This document shows positions 21,051 through 30,529 of a DNA stretch of 64,000 bases, one piece after another; position 1 is the stretch's first letter; each line of letters begins with the position of its first letter. The notes beneath the pieces are model-generated. The model made no database searches, was not told the origin of the DNA, and saw only the letters and a program-made list of their open reading frames with translations. A program made the position numbers and the translations under genes. Source of the DNA: Myxococcota bacterium (lineage in GTDB: Bacteria; Myxococcota_A; UBA9160; SMWR01); NCBI GenBank assembly GCA_022447545.1, contig JAKVBI010000010.1:317996-381995 (forward strand). Direction: 5' to 3'.

Positions 21051-23488
21051 TGCGCCTCCCCATCGATTGGTTGGGTGAATTCATCGCCCTTCCAGACTCC
21101 GAGACGCTATCCGACGCTCTTGAAATGGGGGGGTTCGAAGATGTTTCTGTCGTGAGTCACGGCCCCGATCTATCAGCGGTTTGCGTGGGAAAGGTGCTCA
21201 AATGTGGCCCCCATCCTAACGCCGATCGCCTGTCAGTCTGCACGGTCGATCTCGGAAGCGAGGAAGCCGTTGAGATCGTTTGTGGTGCGCCCAATGTGGC
21301 CGCGGGACAAACCGTTGCCGTGGCTCCCGTGGGCACAACCCTTCCCGACGGAACTCGCATCAAAAAGTCCAAGCTTCGCGGCGTTGTCTCCAAGGGAATG
21401 ATCTGTTCGCGGAGGGAATTGCAACTCGGCGACGACCATGAAGGGATTCTGATCCTGGAGGACTCCGCACCCGTAGGCAAAGCCCTGCCGGAGGTGATCT
21501 CCCTGGGCGGCCAGGTCCTCGATCTGACCCTGACCCCCAATCGGGGAGACGCAGCCTCTCTTCTCGGAATCGCTCGAGAGGTCCGGGCGCATTTCGGTGG
21601 CGATATCACGATCCCCGACTGCGACCCCGAGGAGAGCGGACCGGCCAGCGAAGAAAACATCCGCGTGTCGATCGACGCCCCAGACGACTGTCACGAGTAC
21701 GTTGGGCGAATCGTTCGGGGTGTCCAGGTGGGGCCTTCCCCGGAATGGCTCGTGGAGAAGCTCGAGTTGTCGGGCATTCGCTCCATCAACAATGTGGTCG
21801 ACGTAACGAATCTCGTTCTCCTGGAATTCGGGCAACCTCTTCACGCCTTCGATCTCGGAAAAATTTCCGGCGGTGAAGTGCGAATCCGCAGAGCCAAGGA
21901 GGGAGAAACCCTCACCACACTCGATGCCCAGGAACGCAAACTCGAACCGGAAGATCTCGTGATCGCGGACTCGAACCGAGCCATTGCGCTTGCTGGAGTC
22001 ATGGGTGGCGCCGAGACCGAGGTCCGCGAGGAGACCCGTGACGTCTTGCTCGAGAGCGCGAATTTCAGACCCGCTCAGGTTCGCCTCGCAGCCCGTCGCC
22101 ATGGAATTCACAGCGAGGCCTCCTATCGTTTTGAGCGGGGCATCGACCGCAACGGGATCGACCGGGCCGCCGATCGCGCTGCGCGTCTCCTGGCTGAAAT
22201 CTCGGGGGGCGAGGTGGCTACGGGTAGACTCCAGGATCGCGGAAACGAAGCTCCGGTGCCTCCGGAGATCCGCTTTGAGACCGCCCGCGTCAATCGGTTG
22301 CTGGGAACCGATCTGCCCACCGGAGAGATCGCAGCTCTGCTGGAGCGGGTTGGAGTGACGACCCTCGAGCAGGCACCAGACGTTCTCGAGGCCAGGATCC
22401 CGTCCCACCGAAACGACCTTTGGCTCCATCAGGACCTGACCGAGGAGGTGGCGCGGATCTACGGCTACGATCGCCTCCCGACCCGGTTGCCCAGCGCTCG
22501 TCTGGTGTCCCCGAGTCGTCCCCGTGGTTGGGATCTGATGGAGGCTGCACGCGACGGGCTGGTTTCCGCAGGTTTGCAGGAGGTGGTCAGCCTGCCCTTC
22601 ATCGCGCCCGAACAAATCGAAGCGCTGGAACTCGACAGTGACGATCTCCGCGCTCGGCCCATCGTCCTCGCGAACCCGATTCAGGAAGAGCAGGGGGCGT
22701 TGCGAACGACGCTGGTGCCGTCGTTGTTGAACCTGGCACGGAATAATCTGAGGCGGCAATTCGATGCCCCTCGTTTTTTCGAAACTTGCCGTGTGTTTTT
22801 ACCCACAAATCCAGGGCAGCTCCCACAAGAAACCCGGGTTGCAGTGGCCGTTCTCGTTGCCAGCGAACATCCGGGGCTTTGGGAGGCTCCCGCTCCGGTC
22901 TTTTTTGAAGCCAAGGGTGTCGCGAAAAAACTTTTGAATCAAATGGGTTATGTGGCATCGTTCGGTCTGGTCGGGATTCCGCCCTACCTCCATCCGGGTG
23001 CTGCGATGCAACTCGAAGTGGAGGGACGGCGTGTAGGAGTCGTGGGCGAGTTGCACCCGAAAGTGGCCAGCCGGTTCGAGATCGAAGCGCCCTGTGCGCT
23101 GTTGGAGTTGGATCTCGAGGCCCTCGTGGAAATACCTGAGGAGGAAATACGAGCCCGCGAAGTTTCCCGCCAACCCAGAGTGCGCAGAGACATCGCGGTC
23201 GTTTTAGACGCGAACCAGCCCGCAGGAGAGGTCGCAACCGCCATTGCGAAGGCTGGCGGAGAAATGCTCAGAGACGTGGAGATCTTCGACCGATACGAGG
23301 GCCGCGGAGTGGAGGACGGAAAGGTGAGTCTGGCGTTCCGTCTGGTCTTTCAACGAGACGATCGCACCCTCCAGGACGCAGAGGTCAAGAAGACAATCGG
23401 CAAGCTGATGCGGATGATCGCTCACCGTTTCGGTGGCGAACTCCGAGCGTCGCAAACTTCCACAAAGGAAGGGGGAATCGAGGGATGA
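21050..23488 (+). CDS. pheT: Phenylalanyl-tRNA synthetase beta subunit
   Basis: An 812-aa subunit carrying the editing and tRNA-recognition domains. It begins MRLPIDWLGEFI, followed by an EMAP-II-like tRNA-binding domain (about 40-150) with NADRLSVCTVDLG. The B3/B4 editing domain lies around 200-400, the inactive synthetase-like domain has ESANFRPAQVRLAARRHGIHSEASYRFERGID-type sequence, and a ferredoxin-fold anticodon-binding domain closes the C-terminus (SRQPRVRRDIAVV, FDRYEG). The ATG at 21050 overlaps the pheS stop by one base. The ihfA ATG overlaps the pheT stop (ATGA). Confidence 0.97.
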   Translation: MRLPIDWLGEFIALPDSETLSDALEMGGFEDVSVVSHGPDLSAVCVGKVLKCGPHPNADRLSVCTVDLGSEEAVEIVCGAPNVAAGQTVAVAPVGTTLPDGTRIKKSKLRGVVSKGMICSRRELQLGDDHEGILILEDSAPVGKALPEVISLGGQVLDLTLTPNRGDAASLLGIAREVRAHFGGDITIPDCDPEESGPASEENIRVSIDAPDDCHEYVGRIVRGVQVGPSPEWLVEKLELSGIRSINNVVDVTNLVLLEFGQPLHAFDLGKISGGEVRIRRAKEGETLTTLDAQERKLEPEDLVIADSNRAIALAGVMGGAETEVREETRDVLLESANFRPAQVRLAARRHGIHSEASYRFERGIDRNGIDRAADRAARLLAEISGGEVATGRLQDRGNEAPVPPEIRFETARVNRLLGTDLPTGEIAALLERVGVTTLEQAPDVLEARIPSHRNDLWLHQDLTEEVARIYGYDRLPTRLPSARLVSPSRPRGWDLMEAARDGLVSAGLQEVVSLPFIAPEQIEALELDSDDLRARPIVLANPIQEEQGALRTTLVPSLLNLARNNLRRQFDAPRFFETCRVFLPTNPGQLPQETRVAVAVLVASEHPGLWEAPAPVFFEAKGVAKKLLNQMGYVASFGLVGIPPYLHPGAAMQLEVEGRRVGVVGELHPKVASRFEIEAPCALLELDLEALVEIPEEEIRAREVSRQPRVRRDIAVVLDANQPAGEVATAIAKAGGEMLRDVEIFDRYEGRGVEDGKVSLAFRLVFQRDDRTLQDAEVKKTIGKLMRMIAHRFGGELRASQTSTKEGGIEG

Positions 23489-23796
23489 CCAAGGCCGACA
23501 TCGTCGAGCAGATCTATGAACAGGTGGGATTCTCGAAGAAAGAATCGGCTGAACTCGTAGAGAAGGTCTTTGACTCCATCAAAGAAACCCTGGCCGAGGG
23601 CGAGAAGGTCAAGATCTCAGGATTCGGAAATTTCGTCGTACGTTGCAAAAACGCTCGAAAAGGCCGGAACCCCCAAACGGGGCAGGAGATCCTCCTCGAG
23701 GCTCGACGTGTTCTGACCTTCAAACCGAGCCTGGTCCTCAAGAACGTGCTGAACGGAGAGGATGCTCCAGAGCCGGGTTGGGAAGACGAGGACTGA
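23485..23796 (+). CDS. ihfA: Integration host factor alpha subunit / HU-family protein
   Basis: A 103-aa DNA-bending protein. It starts MTKADIVEQIYEQVGFSK, has the KISGFGNFVVR strand, and the beta-arm tip RNPQTGQEI with the intercalating Pro seen in IHF alpha. A short acidic tail (last 12 residues, GEDAPEPGWEDED) is present, as in many proteobacterial IhfA proteins. The start overlaps the pheT stop by 4 bases, in the same position as ihfA in E. coli and many deltaproteobacteria. A beta subunit gene is not in the window. Confidence 0.94.
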   Translation: MTKADIVEQIYEQVGFSKKESAELVEKVFDSIKETLAEGEKVKISGFGNFVVRCKNARKGRNPQTGQEILLEARRVLTFKPSLVLKNVLNGEDAPEPGWEDED

Positions 23797-23842
23797 ACCC
23801 AGATCCCGGGCGCGAGACGAGGCGATCCGATGAGGGGGGCTC

Positions 23843-24217
23843 ATGGAAGATCGGGACGACATCCACGCCAGCGCTGACGGCGCAAAGAAGCGCTACTACC
23901 GGATCGGCGAGGTGAGTCGGATCACCGGTGTGAAGTCGTACGTGCTTCGCTACTGGGAGTCCGAATTCCGCTGGATGGCGCCGCAGAAATCCCGCTCGAA
24001 ACAGCGCCTGTACCGTCAGCGCGACATTGAGATGATTCTATTGATCAAGAAACTCCTCCACGAGCAGCGATACACCATCGCAGGCGCGAGGAAAAAAATC
24101 GCTGAGCTCGGCGCGACCAAGGCTCGGGATTCCGGCGGCCTGGCCATCGAGACCAACCACCGAGCGCGCTACCGCAAGATTCGCGAGGAACTGACAGCCA
24201 TCCGCGCAATGCTCTGA
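23843..24217 (+). CDS. MerR-family transcriptional regulator
   Basis: A 124-aa regulator. The N-terminal winged helix-turn-helix has YYRIGEVSRITGVKSYVLRYWE, the classic MerR opening, followed by QRLYRQRDIEMILLIKKLLHEQ and a short dimerisation helix. There is no C-terminal effector domain or metal-binding Cys, so the signal sensed is unknown. A MerR gene in this place after ihfA is common in deltaproteobacteria, and its role there is not settled. GGGGGG precedes the ATG. It is 46 bases after ihfA, so co-transcription is likely. Confidence 0.92.
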   Translation: MEDRDDIHASADGAKKRYYRIGEVSRITGVKSYVLRYWESEFRWMAPQKSRSKQRLYRQRDIEMILLIKKLLHEQRYTIAGARKKIAELGATKARDSGGLAIETNHRARYRKIREELTAIRAML

Positions 24218-24332
24218 TCCTCCCCACATTTTTCGGCAAAAGGTCTCTCAACTCCTCGAAAAGATTCGATTGGGTACCCTCGACCGAGCCAGCGGTCTTC
24301 AGTTTCCCGGACCGGCGCTCGATGGAGCACCC

Positions 24333-25394
24333 ATGAGTCCGCGTCCGCGAAAGTCGCTGCCGAGACGGCGAGGCCCGACCTTTTCACCGCCCGCTCGAGA
24401 CCGAGGCAGCCACGGAGGGGGCAACCCATTCGAACTGTCGGCCGACCTTCAGGTCTACGTTCCCAGGTCCGCGGTCGAAGCGCGGCTGGATCAATTGCTG
24501 CGGAGCCTGAGCAACCAGTGCCAGATCCTGACTCTGACGGGTCCGGCGGGATACGGGAAGACCCTGCTTCTGCGGGCACTGGCCGACCGGATCGTCAATG
24601 AAGTGGGAGTGGTCCTTCTCGTCGGGGACGGTCTCACTCCCGCGGAATTGTGCGCGCGTGCACTCGGGCGCATGAAGGTACCCAGCGACGGCCATTCCGT
24701 GAGTTCCTTCCGGGATTGCGCCCGGAGTCTAGCCTCGGACGACAAGATGCTGGTTCTCTTGCTCGACGATGCAACCACCCTCGATCCGACGACGGTAGAT
24801 TTTCTGGTAGGTCTGGTGGAAGAACTCCAAGGCGCGTTGCGGGTGGTGTTCTGCGCAACGGACGGGCCCCGATCTACCGCCCTGATCCGCCGATTGCCAG
24901 AATCGACCGTTTCGATTCGATTCGATGAACCGATGAGCGCCGAAGAGGTCGAGGATCTGGTGGAGTCTCGTTTGGCCTGGAGCCGAGCCGGCTCGGAGAT
25001 GCGCGCATGGTTTGACGAAAACACCGTATCGCAACTGCACGCGAAGACCGGGGGCGTGCCCAAGCTCGTCCTCATCGCGGCGAGTGCCATCGCAAGCCAG
25101 AGATCCGGTCCACGTACAGGCACGGATCCCATGGGCCGTGGCGCCCTCCGCCGGAGGATGCGTGCGGCCGAGCGCATGGGAAGGCCCATGGGCTCCGAAT
25201 TTTCACGACCTGCAAAAAACGTTTTTCGGAGGCGGGGAGGGCGTACGGATGTGTGGACGGTCCTGCTCTACTCGATGATCCTGGCACTGGGTGTGATGGC
25301 TCTGATGCTCGCTCGGCCGGGCAACCTGGAAGGTCCGGTCCCATCCGACCCGCGCACGGTGGCCGCCGGGAAGTCTTCGGGGGCTAGCCCGTAG
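24333..25394 (+). CDS. ExeA/GspA-like AAA ATPase with C-terminal membrane helix
   Basis: A 353-aa ATPase. After a basic, proline-rich N-terminus comes YVPRSAVEARLDQLLRSL, then Walker A GPAGYGKT (about residue 72) and Walker B MLVLLLDDA. The ending of the ATPase module, HAKTGGVPKLVLIAASAI, is typical of the ExeA/MshM/Orc-like group. Near residue 305 a single hydrophobic helix (VLLYSMILALGVMALML) would place a short tail across the inner membrane, as in ExeA/GspA, which help assemble the type II secretin through peptidoglycan. No secretin or ExeB is nearby, so this role is an inference. The ATG at 24333 is preferred over a TTG at 24270. Confidence 0.75.
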   Translation: MSPRPRKSLPRRRGPTFSPPARDRGSHGGGNPFELSADLQVYVPRSAVEARLDQLLRSLSNQCQILTLTGPAGYGKTLLLRALADRIVNEVGVVLLVGDGLTPAELCARALGRMKVPSDGHSVSSFRDCARSLASDDKMLVLLLDDATTLDPTTVDFLVGLVEELQGALRVVFCATDGPRSTALIRRLPESTVSIRFDEPMSAEEVEDLVESRLAWSRAGSEMRAWFDENTVSQLHAKTGGVPKLVLIAASAIASQRSGPRTGTDPMGRGALRRRMRAAERMGRPMGSEFSRPAKNVFRRRGGRTDVWTVLLYSMILALGVMALMLARPGNLEGPVPSDPRTVAAGKSSGASP

Positions 25395-25429
25395 ACACGG
25401 GACACAACTCTCGCTAATCCTCCCGGAGT

Positions 25430-25506
25430 CGGGCCGTGGCGCAGCTTGGTAGCGCGCCTGACTGGGGGTCAGGAGGTCGCGAGTTCAAATCTCGCCGGCC
25501 CGACCA
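25430..25506 (+). tRNA. tRNA-Pro (anticodon GGG)
   Basis: A complete 77-nt cloverleaf. The acceptor CGGGCCG pairs with CGGCCCG. The anticodon stem CCTGA/TCAGG with loop CTGGGGG gives GGG, and the T stem GCGAG/CTCGC has loop TTCAAAT. CCA is encoded (25504-25506). The last 22 bases overlap the 3' end of the methyltransferase gene on the opposite strand. Confidence 0.97.
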
Positions 25507-26204
25507 CTTTCCATCTCCCGGTCGTTCTCAGCGCGTTGCGCCCCCACTCCCCGTTCGTTCTCCGGTGCGCGGACACCGTCAATGGGTTCGTGGGGTGTTT
25601 TCGAGTCCTTGCGGGCGCCGAGCGGCGTCGTCCAAAGAGAGATCGTGTGGAGGGCCGAGTCTTCGCGGGAGCGAAAGACCACGACCTCGTCGGCTGGAAT
25701 GCCGTGGATACCAGCGTCGTGGGAAACGATGCGCGAACCGGGGCGCAGTTGCTCGAAGGCCGGCACCAGCGCCGTGACGAGTCTTGGGAGCAGATAGACC
25801 ATGATGACATCGGCGGGCGCGAGGTCTACTTCGTAAATATCCCGTTCCTCGATGCGTATCCGACCATCCAGGCCGTTGGCCCGGACATTGCGTCGGGCCA
25901 GATCTGCCACCTCGGGGTCAATTTCGAACCCAACTCCCCTCGTTCCGTATTGCTTTGCAGCCGCGATGAGAATTCTCGCATCGCCACAACCGAGGTCGTA
26001 GACGACGTCCTCCCGGTGGAGCTGGGCGAGCCTCAACATCGCGCGAACGACGTCGTGTGGAGTGCCGACATAGACGATGTCCGGGCGGCGGGATGGCTTG
26101 GATTCCGGTCCTGAATATTGTGCGGGGCTTTCGTGACTTACGATCATCAGAATCAGTAGACCCGTCGCAATCGTCGCTCCTACTTGCGTCCGCTGAATCT
26201 TCAT
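25485..26204 (-). CDS. Exported SAM-dependent methyltransferase-like protein
   Basis: A 239-aa class I methyltransferase fold with an N-terminal export signal or membrane anchor (MKIQRTQVGATIATGLLILM, residues 1-28). Before motif I is YVGTPHDVVRAML, then DVVYDLGCGDARI (motif I, SAM-binding glycines) and VGFEIDPEVADLARRNV (motif II acidic residue), then YLLPRL. The substrate is unknown. SAM is cytosolic, so an exported methyltransferase is puzzling; anchoring facing the cytosol is equally possible. The family fold ends near SLWTTP; the last 50 residues are low-complexity and run into the tRNA-Pro gene. The start overlaps the stop of the large glycosyltransferase gene by 4 bases (ATGA), so the two form an operon. 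Confidence 0.75.
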   Translation of the reverse strand: MKIQRTQVGATIATGLLILMIVSHESPAQYSGPESKPSRRPDIVYVGTPHDVVRAMLRLAQLHREDVVYDLGCGDARILIAAAKQYGTRGVGFEIDPEVADLARRNVRANGLDGRIRIEERDIYEVDLAPADVIMVYLLPRLVTALVPAFEQLRPGSRIVSHDAGIHGIPADEVVVFRSREDSALHTISLWTTPLGARKDSKTPHEPIDGVRAPENERGVGAQRAENDREMESGRAGEI

Positions 26205-29200
26205 GGCTGATTGAAGACCGCAGTCTCGGGCCTCTGTCGACGAAATCGGCGCACGGCATCTTCACTCAGCCCAGTTCCCCGGGCCCGAAGCACTTTCAAG
26301 TGCTCGAGGGGCACCAGGCGTTGAAGACCCTCACTCGAAACACCGGTTCCGTCGAGATTGAGGACTCGGAGGCTCGGAATCCGGGCAAGAGGCGTCAATG
26401 CCACATCGTCGATGGCCGTCTCGGCAAGTACCAAGACTTCGAGTCGAGGGAGGGGGGTCAACTTCTCCAATCCGGTGCTGTCGACCTCCAGCCCCTCTAG
26501 GTTCAGCGTGCGCAATGACCGCATGGACGCCAGCGATACGAACCCCATGGAGTCGACCCGAGATCCCTGCAGGGTGAGCACTTCCAGACTCTCGAGTGCC
26601 CTCAGGCGTTGAAGCCCCGCATTTCCGACCCGTGTGTGATCCAGGTACAGCCGTCGCAGCGACGCAAGCGCGGCGAGATGACCCATCCCTTCGTCTCCCA
26701 CGAGCGTACGGCCCAGATCCACGCTCTCGAGAGAATTCAGCCCCGAAAGAACCGCCAGGTCATCGTCGCCTATGAAAGAGTCAATGGCCTTGAGGTGAAA
26801 GATCTTTCCGTTTTGGTCGCGAATCAGTACGACCCCCAGACTCTCGAGTTCCTCGAGGGACGCGGCGGGCGGCCGGTCCGAGGCGATCGCCACTTCGAAG
26901 TGGTCCCGTTGCACCCGGCCGAGGGCGGGGATTCCCTCGAGAGACAGACGCACCCAGAGCCACGCCCCGCGGGCTTCGTGGACCCATACCCGCGCGCCGC
27001 GGTGCAAAACCCCCTTGCCCCGGCCCTCTACGATGAAGGGCGTATCGTCGTGGAGGGCTCGGGCGACATCTCCCGCTACTGGGGGAACCGGCACCGCTTT
27101 GGGCTTCGACCCAGATGTCTCTTGGTTCGAGGCGGCCGGGGGCGGTGTGCTCTCCCTTGCTTCCCGAGCCCGGGCGATTGCCTCGAGGAGAGAGGGATTT
27201 CGGACTTCACCTCGGGCCACCAAATTCTCGGCGAGTTCGAGAGTCACATCGGCATCACCGAGTTCCGCGTGATTCTTGAATAGTTCGTACAGATCCAGGA
27301 CGACAATCAGCGAATCCGGATCGATGGTGCGCGCAACGCGGTAGTGGACCCGTGCCTGCTCGGGTCGACCGTCATGGAGGGCCAGACGTGCCCTGACGAC
27401 GAAGAGTTCTGCCGACACGAACCCCTCGATCGCTGAATCCTCCAGCAGTTTTCGGGCCGCCTCCCAACGGCCGTCGCTCGTGTACTCGGCGGCCAAAAGC
27501 ACCCGGGTCTCTCGATCGTCGGGAGCTAGACCGCGAACGACCTCGAGGTGTCGAAGTGCTGCTCCCGAGTCTCCGTCGGCGCGGAGGATCTTGGCCAACT
27601 CCCGATGCGCGAAGGCGATCTCGCCAGGGGAACCTGCCGACGGGCGGGCCCGAGCGATCGCCTCGCGCAGTTGCACACGTGCCTCGTCGACTCGCCCGAC
27701 TTGCTGGAGTGCGATGCTCAGCGCGTTGTAGGCCGCCAACCGGCTGGGGTCGAGGTCTCGTCCCATTTGATAAAGCTCAATGGCACCTTCGGGGTCGCCG
27801 CGGCGCAGGGCGACATCGCCCAGGCCCAGGCGAGGTGGTGCCCAGGTCGGAGCGCCGCGCAAGGAGTCGACGAACAGCGATTCTGCGTCATCTAGACGGC
27901 CTACCTTCAAATAGGCCCGTGCGAGATGATTGAGGGACCGGTAACTCTCGGGATTGACCTCCACGATGCGCTCATGGAGGTTCAGAGAATTGCTCCAAAA
28001 GCCCACCTGATGTCTCGCCACCAGCGCAAGGGCCGCGAGTGCGAGTACGGCAGCGAGGCTGAGACCGCGACGCGCCCGTCTCGTCGCACCGAACAAGTCA
28101 TACATCCCCCAGCTGAGTGCGATACAGAGACCGATCTGCGGAATGTAGGTGTAGCGGTCCGCGTGCGCCTGCATCCCGACTTGGACGATTCCAATGACGG
28201 GAACCAGCGTGCCGAGATACCAGAACCAGCCCACCGCCAGGTAAGGGCGGCGCTTGAGGCACCACAAGCTCCCCGCGCTCACCCCGATCACCCATATTCC
28301 CGCCAGAATGGCGCGCCATGGGTCGACGAGTTGCAGAGGGTGCAGGTAAAAAGCTGCCAGTTGGCTGGGCCACAGGCTCTGGCGGAAATAGATCCAATAG
28401 GAATCGAGGGCGTTGAGCAGGCGCAATTCCAGCCCCAGATGTTCCGTTGGGTACATGGCGCCAATGTCGCCCTGCGTCCGGAGGGTGACCCACGACGCAC
28501 CTGCTACCAGGGCCAGGAGTGGCAGCTTCTCGAGGACTCGTTTGCCGAGGCTCGTGAAGTCCATGGGACGCAGGCGAAGCCGCCCCAGCGGCCAGACGTC
28601 GAGGAGCAGCAACAACGCGGGAAGGGTGACCAGCATGGGTTTCGCCAGCAGCCCTGCCGTGAAGGCCAGCAGGACCGGAAGCCGGCGGAGCAGGCTGGGT
28701 GGGCCGCTCGTATATCGGGCGTACAGGTAGAGAGTCGCCATTGCCAGGGCACCGCTGAGGACGTCCTTGCGCTCCGAGATCCATGCCACGGATTCCACGT
28801 GGAGAGGATGGAGAGCAAACACCGCCGCCACGAAGGCGCTCCGCCCACAGGCACCCGTCATGCGCTGCAGGGCGGCGTATAACAGCAGAGAACCGAGGAT
28901 GTGGAGTCCGAGGCTGTGAAGCGCGTACCCAGGGGCCCACAGCCCAAACAGTGCGTAATCGATCCGAAGGGAGAGGGCGGTCAACGGAATCCAATTGCCG
29001 AGAATGGGCTTCGTGGCGTCGTGGATCAGCCAGGTCCAGGTGAGCGGCGCCCTCAATTGAGGGTTCTCGACCACGCTTCGGAGATCGTCGAAATCGACGA
29101 AATCGTGCCCTGCTACCGGGGAGTAGACCCCCGCGGTGGCTACTGCGATGGCAACGGCGAACCACGTTCCAAGCCCCGGCATGCCCACGCGCGCTAGGCT

Positions 29201-29206
29201 AGCCAA
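26201..29206 (-). CDS. TMTC-like GT-C glycosyltransferase with TPR, SH3-like and leucine-rich repeat regions
   Basis: A 1001-aa multi-domain membrane protein. Residues 1-400 hold about ten membrane helices of the TMTC/PMT-like type, with acidic FVDFDD (36-41) in the first outer loop, VAWISERKDVLSG (140-152) and DRYTYIPQIGL (350-360), all conserved in bacterial TMTC relatives. Residues 415-690 are tetratricopeptide repeats (for example AYLKVGRLDDAESLF). Residues 715-775 resemble an SH3-like fold (VLHRGARVWVHEARGAWLWV). Residues 785-990 are about eight 24-residue leucine-rich repeats. TMTC proteins transfer sugars to proteins from lipid donors; the added SH3/LRR module facing the periplasm is unusual. 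Operon with the downstream methyltransferase (4-base overlap). Confidence 0.8.
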   Translation of the reverse strand: MASLARVGMPGLGTWFAVAIAVATAGVYSPVAGHDFVDFDDLRSVVENPQLRAPLTWTWLIHDATKPILGNWIPLTALSLRIDYALFGLWAPGYALHSLGLHILGSLLLYAALQRMTGACGRSAFVAAVFALHPLHVESVAWISERKDVLSGALAMATLYLYARYTSGPPSLLRRLPVLLAFTAGLLAKPMLVTLPALLLLLDVWPLGRLRLRPMDFTSLGKRVLEKLPLLALVAGASWVTLRTQGDIGAMYPTEHLGLELRLLNALDSYWIYFRQSLWPSQLAAFYLHPLQLVDPWRAILAGIWVIGVSAGSLWCLKRRPYLAVGWFWYLGTLVPVIGIVQVGMQAHADRYTYIPQIGLCIALSWGMYDLFGATRRARRGLSLAAVLALAALALVARHQVGFWSNSLNLHERIVEVNPESYRSLNHLARAYLKVGRLDDAESLFVDSLRGAPTWAPPRLGLGDVALRRGDPEGAIELYQMGRDLDPSRLAAYNALSIALQQVGRVDEARVQLREAIARARPSAGSPGEIAFAHRELAKILRADGDSGAALRHLEVVRGLAPDDRETRVLLAAEYTSDGRWEAARKLLEDSAIEGFVSAELFVVRARLALHDGRPEQARVHYRVARTIDPDSLIVVLDLYELFKNHAELGDADVTLELAENLVARGEVRNPSLLEAIARAREARESTPPPAASNQETSGSKPKAVPVPPVAGDVARALHDDTPFIVEGRGKGVLHRGARVWVHEARGAWLWVRLSLEGIPALGRVQRDHFEVAIASDRPPAASLEELESLGVVLIRDQNGKIFHLKAIDSFIGDDDLAVLSGLNSLESVDLGRTLVGDEGMGHLAALASLRRLYLDHTRVGNAGLQRLRALESLEVLTLQGSRVDSMGFVSLASMRSLRTLNLEGLEVDSTGLEKLTPLPRLEVLVLAETAIDDVALTPLARIPSLRVLNLDGTGVSSEGLQRLVPLEHLKVLRARGTGLSEDAVRRFRRQRPETAVFNQP

Positions 29207-29342
29207 CCCGACTCGGTCTCAGGCCCGGTGCCTGCCGGGCTCGCCCTTGGGCGCCTGGGCCGAATGGCCGATAGGGGGGATGAGGCGACGTTGGGCCTGG
29301 TCCAGCGAGAGGGGCGCGGCGCTCTGTTGAAACCGCGCGGAA

Positions 29343-30347
29343 ATGGCGGTGAATATGAGTTTGAGCAGTCAGCGGGTAGTCGTCGTGGGCGGAGCCGGTT
29401 TCCTCGGTTCCCATCTGATCGATCGCTTGATCTCCGCAGGCCACTGGGTGATCTGCGTTGACAACTATTTCACAGGCCACAAACGCAACCTCGCACATCT
29501 CCATAATCATCCGCGTCTGGAGACCATTCGCCACGACATCACCGAGCCGATCCTTCTGGAGGCCGACTGGATCTTCAATCTCGCCTGCCCGGCCTCGCCT
29601 ATCCACTACCAGTACAACCCGATCAAAACCATCAAGACCTCGGTAATGGGAGCCCTGAATTGTCTGGGCCTGGCCAAGCGTGTGCGAGCGCGAATCCTCC
29701 AGGCCAGTACGAGTGAGGTCTATGGCGATCCAGACGTGCACCCCCAGTCCGAGGAGTACTGGGGCCGGGTCAACCCCATCGGCATTCGTTCCTGTTACGA
29801 CGAGGGCAAACGCTGCGCGGAAGCGTTGTTCATGGACTATCACCGCTCCAACGATGTGGACATTCGAATCGTTCGTATTTTCAATACCTATGGCCCTCGC
29901 ATGGCTTTCGACGATGGGCGTGTGGTCAGCAACTTCATCAGCCAGTCTCTCCGAGACCTCCCTCTCACGATCTACGGCGATGGACAGCAGACTCGATCCT
30001 TTTGCTTCGTCGACGACCTGATCGAGGGAATCCTCAGGCTGATGGAATACGAGGGCCCGAGCTGCCACGAACCCCACAACATTGGCAATCCGGCAGAGTT
30101 CTCGATGCTCAAATTGGCCGAGGAGGTTCAGCGCCAGGTGGGCACGGACCTCCCTCTGGAATTCGCACCCGCTCCCCAAGACGATCCGCTCCAACGGCGA
30201 CCGGACATCCGTCGCGCCCAAGAGCATCTAGGGTGGGAGCCAACTCAGGATCTCGCGACGGGCCTAGCTCGGACGATCGCGGATTTTCGGGAACGCCTGG
30301 CCGCCGGCGAGACCGGCATTTATCCATCCCGCCAGACCGCTCGCTGA
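29343..30347 (+). CDS. UDP-glucuronate decarboxylase (UDP-xylose synthase), extended SDR
   Basis: A 334-aa Rossmann enzyme that oxidises and decarboxylates UDP-glucuronate to UDP-xylose. The NAD motif is [14 protein letters not shown]. The sequence [13 protein letters not shown] with [10 protein letters not shown] is characteristic of UXS. The catalytic set is STSEVYGDP and a Tyr-x3-Lys as CYDEGKR, and then [13 protein letters not shown]. The start is ATG 29343; ATG 29355 is an alternative. It is divergent from the TMTC-like gene with a 136-base intergenic region that may hold both promoters. UDP-xylose would feed the surface glycan glycosyltransferases in this region. Confidence 0.9.
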   Translation: MAVNMSLSSQRVVVVGGAGFLGSHLIDRLISAGHWVICVDNYFTGHKRNLAHLHNHPRLETIRHDITEPILLEADWIFNLACPASPIHYQYNPIKTIKTSVMGALNCLGLAKRVRARILQASTSEVYGDPDVHPQSEEYWGRVNPIGIRSCYDEGKRCAEALFMDYHRSNDVDIRIVRIFNTYGPRMAFDDGRVVSNFISQSLRDLPLTIYGDGQQTRSFCFVDDLIEGILRLMEYEGPSCHEPHNIGNPAEFSMLKLAEEVQRQVGTDLPLEFAPAPQDDPLQRRPDIRRAQEHLGWEPTQDLATGLARTIADFRERLAAGETGIYPSRQTAR

Positions 30348-30529
30348 CGCTGTACCTCCCCCTTTGGGGGGAAACCCGGTTGCAAAATGTGGGTGATGGA
30401 GTTTCCCCCGGTTAAGGTCTACCTTTGCCATCGAAGCTTCTCTCCCCCCGGAACGCAGCTCCGGGCGCTCAGGCGTCCGGATGGCGTTGCAGCTCCGATC
30501 GACGAGGCTTCGAAGATGGGGGGATGCGG

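Noticed and set aside
21233-22759. A 508-aa minus-strand open frame inside pheT
   Set aside because: Antisense to confirmed pheT domains and without recognisable motifs.
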